Shown: positions 58,560 through 64,000 of the stretch, piece after piece
Position numbering within the stretch: the stretch's first letter is position 1
Layout of the letters: each line of letters begins with the position of its first letter
Assembly: GCF_900088415.1 (NCBI RefSeq)
Contig: NZ_FLLQ01000002.1
Coordinates: 682,001 to 746,000 of the forward strand
Direction: 5' to 3'
DNA: 64,000 bases
Origin: Vibrio mediterranei
GTDB lineage: Bacteria; Pseudomonadota; Gammaproteobacteria; Enterobacterales; Vibrionaceae
Program-made: the position numbers and the translations under genes
Notes under the pieces: model-generated
The model's input: the letters and a program-made list of their open reading frames with translations, nothing else
Told to the model about the DNA's origin: nothing
The model's database searches: none

Positions 58560-59708
58560 TTAGCCTAGTAGGCTCAATGCTGCGTTTGGCGCTTGTTTCG
58601 CTTGTGCCAAAATCGAACTTGAAGCTTGCGATAGAATTTGGTTCTTCGTCATCGCTGTCGTCTCTTTCGCGAAGTCCGTGTCTTTGATACGGCTCTTCGA
58701 CGCGTTCACATTCTCATTGATGTTGTCTAGGTTGTTGATAGCGTGGTTGAAGCGGTTTTGGAAAGCACCAAGCTCTGCACGGTGACTATCCACATACTTC
58801 ATCGCTGAGTCCAGAATCGCAACGGACTCCTGAGCGCCACCTACTGACGTGACATCAATATCGTTAACTGTTGCTGCTGCCGCTGCACCTGACATGTCTA
58901 GCTCACCTGAACCCGCTAGCGTACCACCGAAGCTTAATGATGCGCTGTCGATGTCTTTATTGTTGCTGGCGAATACTTGTAGAGCGCCATCTTCATCTAC
59001 AGACGCTTGCACTAGGTCAGTTTGACCATTGATGTACGTCGCTAGCTGCTCAATGTCGTCGCCTTGTTTCGCGTTAATCGTCAGCGTTGTCATCGCGTTA
59101 CCCGCGCTGTCGTTCATGTCGATTGTCAGTGTTGAGCTTGCTGCCACTGACCAATCTTTATCTTTTGCGTTTGCTGCTTGGTAAACCGAGCCACCCATGC
59201 CGCTGTTGTCTGAGCGCATATCTTTCAGGCTTAGCATCACCGCTTCACCATTATTTGAACCGATTTGGAATGACTGAGTACCGTAAGTACCGTTCAGTAG
59301 ACGGTTACCACCAAATGCTGTGGTTTCAGCGACGCGGTTTAGTTCGTTGTTCAGTGCCGTCACTTCTTCTTGAATCGCCACACGCTCTGCTTTTGAGTTT
59401 GAGCCGTTTGCCGATTGCAGTGATAGGTCACGCATACGTTGCAGGATGTTCGTTGTCTCATTCATCGCGCCTTCAGCAGTTTGAGCGATAGAGATACCAT
59501 CGTTCGCGTTGCGCACTGCCACATCAAGACCACGGCTTTGAACGTTCAAACGGTTCGAAATTTGTAGACCCGCTGCGTCGTCTTTCGCACTGTTGATTTT
59601 ATGACCTGAAGACAAACGCTCCATTGATGTTGCTTGCGCTTGACTTGCATTGTTTAAGTAACGCTGAGCCGTCATCGCTGAAACGTTAGTATTTACATTC
59701 ACTGCCAT
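58560..59708 (-). CDS. polar flagellin
   Basis: Filament subunit of 382 residues. The conserved N-terminal D0/D1 ([40 protein letters not shown]) and C-terminal D1/D0 ([34 protein letters not shown]) flank a variable middle (about 175-290). GGAG precedes the ATG. One of several polar flagellins expected in Vibrio (flaC/flaD/flaE-type loci lie near toxR in some species); which one cannot be settled here. A sigma-28 promoter lies upstream. Confidence 0.95.
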   Translation of the reverse strand: MAVNVNTNVSAMTAQRYLNNASQAQATSMERLSSGHKINSAKDDAAGLQISNRLNVQSRGLDVAVRNANDGISIAQTAEGAMNETTNILQRMRDLSLQSANGSNSKAERVAIQEEVTALNNELNRVAETTAFGGNRLLNGTYGTQSFQIGSNNGEAVMLSLKDMRSDNSGMGGSVYQAANAKDKDWSVAASSTLTIDMNDSAGNAMTTLTINAKQGDDIEQLATYINGQTDLVQASVDEDGALQVFASNNKDIDSASLSFGGTLAGSGELDMSGAAAAATVNDIDVTSVGGAQESVAILDSAMKYVDSHRAELGAFQNRFNHAINNLDNINENVNASKSRIKDTDFAKETTAMTKNQILSQASSSILAQAKQAPNAALSLLG

Positions 59709-59788
59709 GTTGTTTCTCCAATTGATTTTCCGGTGTAGCGGTTTCCGACGTCTCGGAAAACCAAGTAGTTCTCTCAAAGTTACTATCT

Positions 59789-59815
59789 TTATCGTCTTCA
59801 AAAAGAAAGACTTGA
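59789..59815 (-). promoter_or_regulatory. sigma-28 (FliA) promoter of flagellin 1
   Basis: On the minus strand TCAAG (59811-59815), 14 bases, GACGATAA (59789-59796), close to TAAAG/GCCGATAA. It leaves a leader of about 80 bases. Confidence 0.7.
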
Positions 59816-59947
59816 GAAGTTTATTTATGGAAAACCACTTTTTTTATGGCGTTGGGCATGATTTGTGATAAGAAACATAAAAAGTGAAGTTTTGCAGGAA
59901 AAAGAGCTAAAGTTATCTGCCAAGCCGTCGTACGACCTATTTTGCGA

Positions 59948-61084
59948 TTAGCTCTGCAAAAGAGTAAGTGCTAGGTTGGGTGTCTGTTTTGCTTGAGCCA
60001 AAATCGTAGTGCTAACCTGTTGAAGGATTTGTTGCTTTAACATTTCAGTCGTTTCTTTCGCGTAGTCAGTATCTTTAATGCGGCTGTTCGAAGACGATAA
60101 GTTCTCTTCCATATTTGCCAGATTATTAATGGTATGACCTAGCCTATTTTGATAAGCCCCTAGCTCAGCCCGATGACCATCCACATACTTTAAAGCTTGA
60201 TCGATTACAGACACCGACATTTGCGCACCGCCTACTCCTTCGATAGACAAATTATCCACCGTCACAATACCCTGTGTCGCAATATCTAAAGCTTGAGCAA
60301 AGTTCCCTGAAAATGTAACGCTACTGGTGACTTGCTGGGAGTCAGCGAACAATTGTAACTGCCCCTGCTCGTTTACTGAGGCTGACATCGTATCCGTTTG
60401 CCCGTTAATGTAAGTCGCAACCTGTTCAATATCATCGCCAACTTTAAGCTCTATCGTGTCAGTCTGAGTTCTACCTTGAGCATCTTGATAACTGAAACTC
60501 AAGCTGCGATTACTTGAATCCACCTGCCACGATTCAGAAACGCTATTATTGGCACGATAAGCAACTCCGCCCATTTCCAATTGGTCAGAACGCATATTTT
60601 TTAGTTCAACCTGAATGGCCTCTCCTGCCTGGGCACCTATTTGAAACGTGGTCTTACCAAAGCTTCCATTGAGCAATCTTTTACCACCGAACGAGGTGGT
60701 TTCTGCGATTCGATTTAGCTCATCATTGAGGGCAGAAAACTCTTCTTGTAGCGCCTTTCGCTCTTGAGCCGAGTTGGAACCATTGGCTGATTGCAGCGAG
60801 AGGTCTCGCATTCGTTGTAGGATTGCCGTGGTTTCATTCATCGCGCCTTCTGCGGTTTGCATGATGGAAATACCATCATTTGCATTACGCTGCGCTACAC
60901 CTAGGCCACTGATTTGAGCTTCTAATCGATTAGAAATTTGCAGGCCCGCTACATCGTCCTTAGCACTATTAATGCGATAGCCAGACGACAGACGCTCTAA
61001 CGACTGATTCAACGCCTGAGACGCTTTATTCAGTTGATTTTGGGCCATCATTGCACTGACATTGGTATTAACAGTAATCGACAT
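59948..61084 (-). CDS. second polar flagellin
   Basis: 378-residue flagellin with the same D0/D1 ends ([41 protein letters not shown]-terminal [17 protein letters not shown]) but clearly diverged from its neighbour, with a Gln-rich N-terminal helix and different middle. It may be a minor filament protein. GGAAC lies before the ATG. A weaker sigma-28-like promoter lies upstream, and no terminator separates it from flagellin 1. Confidence 0.94.
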   Translation of the reverse strand: MSITVNTNVSAMMAQNQLNKASQALNQSLERLSSGYRINSAKDDVAGLQISNRLEAQISGLGVAQRNANDGISIMQTAEGAMNETTAILQRMRDLSLQSANGSNSAQERKALQEEFSALNDELNRIAETTSFGGKRLLNGSFGKTTFQIGAQAGEAIQVELKNMRSDQLEMGGVAYRANNSVSESWQVDSSNRSLSFSYQDAQGRTQTDTIELKVGDDIEQVATYINGQTDTMSASVNEQGQLQLFADSQQVTSSVTFSGNFAQALDIATQGIVTVDNLSIEGVGGAQMSVSVIDQALKYVDGHRAELGAYQNRLGHTINNLANMEENLSSSNSRIKDTDYAKETTEMLKQQILQQVSTTILAQAKQTPNLALTLLQS

Positions 61085-61114
61085 ACAAGTTCCGAAAACA
61101 AAAGGGTTACTTTG

Positions 61115-61141
61115 ATATCGACTAAATGAGAAAAAACTGAA
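61115..61141 (-). promoter_or_regulatory. possible sigma-28 promoter of flagellin 2
   Basis: TTCAG, 14 bases, GTCGATAT on the minus strand. Less close to consensus than the one of flagellin 1. Confidence 0.45.
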
Positions 61142-61161
61142 GGGGAAAAAGATAGTGAGAA

Positions 61162-61188
61162 GGTTCCTAGTACAAACGCCTAGGAACC
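61162..61188 (-). terminator. hairpin after the DyP peroxidase gene
   Basis: Perfect GGTTCCTAG/CTAGGAACC with a 9-base loop, just past the peroxidase stop; the T-run after it is interrupted. Confidence 0.7.
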
Positions 61189-61198
61189 AAGATATGGA

Positions 61199-62104
61199 TT
61201 ATGCTGCGATATTTAGTGAGGCAAGCATCTCTTGCGACGGCGCAAAGAAATACGCCCCTGTGACCGCTTTGGTAAAGCGTAACAACTGGTCAGTTTTACC
61301 ATCAGTTGCACCGTACATACTTTCAAGCATCGCATCGAAGTTATGTACCGTATGACAATAAGCAATGAACAGTAAGCCATGAGCGCCACTTACCGTACCA
61401 TACGGCAAGCTGTGACGAACAATTTTAAGTCCTTTGCCTTCCTCTTTGATGTCTACACGCCCTACGTGAGATGCAGCAGGAACATCATCCAGCTCTATAG
61501 AATCAGGCTTGGTACGACCGATTACTTTCTCTTGTGCTGCAACATTAAGGCGGTTCCACGCAGGCAGATTATGTTCAAAACGTTGCACCATTACGTAACT
61601 TCCAGAGGCAAACTCACCATCAGCAACTAATGCGACTTCACCACGCTGATCACCTTTCGGGTTTTCAGTGCCATCAATAAAGTCCGTCATATCACGAGCA
61701 TCCATAAAGCGATAGCCGTAGGTCTCATCCACAACAGTTACGTCCTCAGCAATCTGACCCATGAGTTTACGCAACACATAAAAATGCAGATCATGACGCT
61801 TAGAGTGACAATGCACTAATACATCTACTTCAGTCGATGGGGCGTGAATATCACCTTCACCTAGTTCTGGGAACGCTTTCAGCTCTGGCGGCATCGCCTG
61901 TTCAAACTGTGTCCAGAATGAGTGAGAGAACGCCACTGATGACGTCAGTTCAGCACCAGGTTGAGACTCATTAAGCTCTTTTACTAACTGTGGTAATGCT
62001 TGCAGTGCACTTAGCACTTGCTGAGGGTTTTGATTCACTTTTAACTGCATGTACAACGCAAATGGTTCAGCATCAGGCGTTATCGCACTTTGTGGTAATG
62101 ACAT
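61199..62104 (-). CDS. DyP-type haem peroxidase (YfeX-like)
   Basis: 301-residue dye-decolorising peroxidase of the cytosolic class B/YfeX type, with no signal peptide. The G-x-x-D-G motif is seen in DFIDGTENP (D144), the proximal haem ligand is probably H213 (ASHVGR) and the distal Arg R230 (IVRHSLPYG). E. coli YfeX uses hydrogen peroxide and porphyrinogens; the true substrate is unclear. A DUF2919 gene (YfeZ-like) lies 36 bases upstream, the same pairing as in E. coli. Confidence 0.94.
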   Translation of the reverse strand: MSLPQSAITPDAEPFALYMQLKVNQNPQQVLSALQALPQLVKELNESQPGAELTSSVAFSHSFWTQFEQAMPPELKAFPELGEGDIHAPSTEVDVLVHCHSKRHDLHFYVLRKLMGQIAEDVTVVDETYGYRFMDARDMTDFIDGTENPKGDQRGEVALVADGEFASGSYVMVQRFEHNLPAWNRLNVAAQEKVIGRTKPDSIELDDVPAASHVGRVDIKEEGKGLKIVRHSLPYGTVSGAHGLLFIAYCHTVHNFDAMLESMYGATDGKTDQLLRFTKAVTGAYFFAPSQEMLASLNIAA

Positions 62105-62140
62105 TGATCTTTCCTCTGTTTTTGCACAGTGTATTTTTAA

Positions 62141-62635
62141 CTAGTTACTCGTAGTATGACCTTGATCAGTAACTGTATTGATTTTTCTTGGCATCGCTAA
62201 GCAATCTATCACATAGCGACTATTTACCAAATAAATAGCAAACCAGCACAGCAGTACCAGAGTCATCGCGTTGGTCCAGGTAAACTGCCAGTGCTGTAAG
62301 CTGACTAAGTAGACAGTATGTCCTAGCTGCATTAGCACCACGAGAATAGAAGTGCCTCTTAAATAGCTAACAGAGCGATTGATTTTGTCTGTATCCGCTT
62401 TACGCAATCCCATTAGCCACATTCCTACAACAATCGGTAGCCCCATGGCCAATCCGAGGTAAAGCATAGTGTGGTTTGGGTAAACATACTCGAGAATTTG
62501 ACTTCCATCTTGGCGACTCGCACCAGCAACAATAAATACCACCCAGGCACGTGTCAGGAACGCCCACCCTAACCAGAGCCAAACTGGCGCTTTGAGGATT
62601 CCGTGCTGGTCATATTGTTCTATGCCATAGCGCAT
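62141..62635 (-). CDS. DUF2919 (YfeZ-like) membrane protein
   Basis: 164-residue inner-membrane protein with about four helices. The N-terminal cytoplasmic start YDQHGILKAPVWLWLGWAFL and RAWVVFIVAGASRQDG match the DUF2919/YfeZ pattern. No function known. It precedes the YfeX-like peroxidase on the same strand and is probably co-transcribed. I use the ATG giving MRYGIEQYD rather than the one four codons earlier. Confidence 0.85.
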   Translation of the reverse strand: MRYGIEQYDQHGILKAPVWLWLGWAFLTRAWVVFIVAGASRQDGSQILEYVYPNHTMLYLGLAMGLPIVVGMWLMGLRKADTDKINRSVSYLRGTSILVVLMQLGHTVYLVSLQHWQFTWTNAMTLVLLCWFAIYLVNSRYVIDCLAMPRKINTVTDQGHTTSN

Positions 62636-62747
62636 AATACGTCTCAAATTCTAACTAATATCAAACTATATGGTGTTAATGGCGCAATGATTCAAGTTCA
62701 AACTCTTGGTTATGATAAAATGCAGCAAATTTTGAGTTAGGATGAGT

Positions 62748-63089
62748 ATGAAAACCAACAAAAGTGCGCCTTCTGTAGAAACGCAGCAAGAAGCGATGCG
62801 CATAGCGAAATCAACCCAAAAGCCTGGTCAAACAAAAGAACAGACTAAATTGATCGCTCAAGGAATTGAAAAAGGCATCGCGCAATTTAAAAAACAGCAG
62901 AAAGAGAAAAAACGTCAGGCAGATAAAGCGCTAAAAAAACAGAAAAGAGATAAGCAGCAACGTGAGCACGTTGAAGCAGGCAATCAAACACAAGATGTTC
63001 AAGTTCAAGAAGTAGGCTCTACGCGTTTACCTTGGATGTTATTGGTATTCAGCTGGATAGGTTTTATCGCTTATGTTGCTCTTAACTAA
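62748..63089 (+). CDS. DUF2956 domain protein
   Basis: 113-residue protein: SVETQQEAMRIAKSTQKPGQ and TKEQTKLIAQGIEKGIAQFK are the DUF2956 core, followed by a very Lys-rich helix (about 50-75) and a C-terminal membrane helix (about 94-111). The charged helix and tail anchor suggest a cytoplasm-facing membrane protein; function is unknown. ATG at 62748 has AGG 7 bases upstream; the ATG two codons earlier is close in quality. It overlaps the next gene by 17 bases. Confidence 0.85.
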   Translation: MKTNKSAPSVETQQEAMRIAKSTQKPGQTKEQTKLIAQGIEKGIAQFKKQQKEKKRQADKALKKQKRDKQQREHVEAGNQTQDVQVQEVGSTRLPWMLLVFSWIGFIAYVALN

Positions 63090-63423
63090 ACGCGGTCTCG
63101 GTGCTCTAACTGCACTGATTGTGTTGCAAGGCTGCTCAACACCAAGCAATCAACTTTCGTCAACACAAGCTGAGCGCGTTGAGGTAAGACTGGATGCCAC
63201 TATGGATGTCTCATCTTGCGTTTGGAAAGGCGACATCACTGGTTCAGAAGGACGCTGGTATAGCTCGATTTTTTATGGCAATGATGCACTGGCCCGTGGC
63301 GCAATGAATGACATAAAGAATCATGCAAGTGAGTTGGAAGCAGATACTGTACTTTTGCTATCCCCTCTCGACTTTCAAACGTCGGTAACCTTGATAGGTA
63401 GCGCATACCGCTGTAAAAAATAA
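63073..63423 (+). CDS. DUF4156 lipoprotein
   Basis: 116-residue lipoprotein with lipobox VLQGC (Cys21). The mature part has the DUF4156 pattern: VSSCVWKGDITGSEGRWYS, then LARGAMNDIKNHASELEADTV and a terminal Cys (AYRCKK) that may pair with the first. Function unknown. It overlaps the DUF2956 gene by 17 bases, so the two are translated together. Confidence 0.85.
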   Translation: MLLLTKRGLGALTALIVLQGCSTPSNQLSSTQAERVEVRLDATMDVSSCVWKGDITGSEGRWYSSIFYGNDALARGAMNDIKNHASELEADTVLLLSPLDFQTSVTLIGSAYRCKK

Positions 63424-63446
63424 AGCCAGAGTCTTCACTCTGGCCT
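63423..63446 (+). terminator. hairpin after the DUF4156 gene
   Basis: GCCAGAG/CTCTGGC with 6-base loop; the following CTCATTTA is only weakly T-rich. Confidence 0.6.
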
Positions 63447-63506
63447 CATTTATCATCCATATGCACACGGCTGATACTTAATTCACACTCAACAACGATC
63501 TGCTGT

Positions 63507-63788
63507 TTAAACGCCAAGAGTCGACTCGATGTCATTCTGGCGTTCAATCACCCATTGGCTGTCGAATGGTCCCCAGTCAGATAACTGGTAATAACCATCA
63601 TTGTGTCTACGCCCATCTTGAACAAACATGAGCTCAATGCCGATACCAGGTAGCGCCTTGATTACATCTTGAATTGTTCGGCGAGGCCACCCCGTTTTTT
63701 CGATAAGTTTTGGCACATTCGGTCTCTCGATGCTCTCAACAAGCAATGCGAGATAGAGACGACGTGCAAAAACAGGACTCAGTTCCAT
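63507..63788 (-). CDS. small winged helix-turn-helix protein
   Basis: 93 residues with a helix-turn-helix around 25-50 (NVPKLIEKTGWPRRTIQDVI) and a beta wing after it (IELMFVQDGRRHNDGYYQL), so a small DNA-binding regulator. I cannot name it or its targets. GGAGG lies 5-6 bases before the ATG at 63788, one of the best ribosome sites in the window. A GTG two codons earlier is also open. Confidence 0.82.
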   Translation of the reverse strand: MELSPVFARRLYLALLVESIERPNVPKLIEKTGWPRRTIQDVIKALPGIGIELMFVQDGRRHNDGYYQLSDWGPFDSQWVIERQNDIESTLGV

Positions 63789-64000
63789 TGACACCTCCTA
63801 TTTATGTGCATTTCCAATATATTGGATTTCAACAAGATGGTGTTGCGCTTGATCAATTTCTCGATAATCCGCGCGATATCAACAATTCAGATTTTGTAAC
63901 TTTTCATCAATATCGGTCAATTTAGCTGGCTTTTCTGTTGTTTTTGCGCCATCTGTTCAGAGCAAGCAGATCAGAACAAGTGTGATAAAGAACAAGTTTT
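63789..64000. other. gap at the end of the window
   Basis: About 200 bases after the winged-helix gene start. It holds that gene's promoter on the minus strand; I see no other gene, repeat or clear site before the window ends. Confidence 0.4.

Overview
The window is a stretch of core chromosome from a marine gammaproteobacterium of the genus Vibrio (species not determined). Four things point there. toxR-toxS lies divergent to htpG. A complete six-subunit Na+-translocating NADH:quinone reductase (nqrABCDEF) has apbE and nqrM downstream. Sheathed-type polar flagellin genes sit next to toxS. The E. coli-like blocks pepD/gpt/frsA/crl/proBA, bolA/yajG/ampG, csdA/csdE/tcdA/mltA/argA/recDBC and yfeX/yfeZ are conserved in Vibrio arrangement. 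No rRNA, tRNA, CRISPR array, transposase, prophage or integron was found. All long genes look intact, and gene density and base composition are even throughout.

Layout. 0-7 kb: a KfrA_N-like small protein and YaiI, proline synthesis (proB-proA), the sigma-S helper crl, frsA, and a purine permease-gpt salvage operon. 7-8 kb: a long gap holding an unannotated small gene on the minus strand, with its own structured leader and terminator. 8-14 kb: pepD, yaeP, a DUF4250 gene and an NSS sodium symporter. There follows a compact minus-strand run dinB / GreAB-like factor / yggN with a LexA operator in front of dinB. 14-22 kb: nqrM, apbE and nqrF-A with a long structured leader. 22-26 kb: bolA, rlmG, yajG, a secreted cyclophilin and ampG. 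26-29.5 kb: an ECF sigma / ChrR-type zinc anti-sigma pair behind a LON-domain gene, with two similar candidate promoters, then a Tsx-like channel with CRP and LacI-family operators. 29.6-37 kb: panE, yajL, csdA, csdE, tcdA, mltA, a DUF2850 gene, argA (with ARG box) and an orphan 59-codon gene. 37-47 kb: recC-recB-recD. 47-56 kb: a TDT/SLAC1 transporter divergent from a LysR regulator, SOS-controlled yebG, dapD, rfaH, a POT peptide symporter, hemH, adk and htpG. 57-64 kb: toxRS, two flagellins, a DyP peroxidase with a DUF2919 gene, a DUF2956/DUF4156 pair and a small winged-helix protein.

Functionally the window is housekeeping: amino-acid and cofactor synthesis, sodium bioenergetics, murein recycling, recombination and SOS repair, stress sigma control and motility. 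Many regulatory sites are readable: two LexA boxes, an ARG box, CRP and PurR/CytR-like operators, a sigma-32 promoter, sigma-28 promoters, candidate ECF promoters and about twenty-five intrinsic terminators or hairpins. I see no obviously new multi-gene system. The best leads are the 28-codon gene and leader in the pepD upstream gap, the possible SOS operon joining Pol IV to a GreAB-like factor, and the nqr leader with a candidate 18-codon upstream frame.
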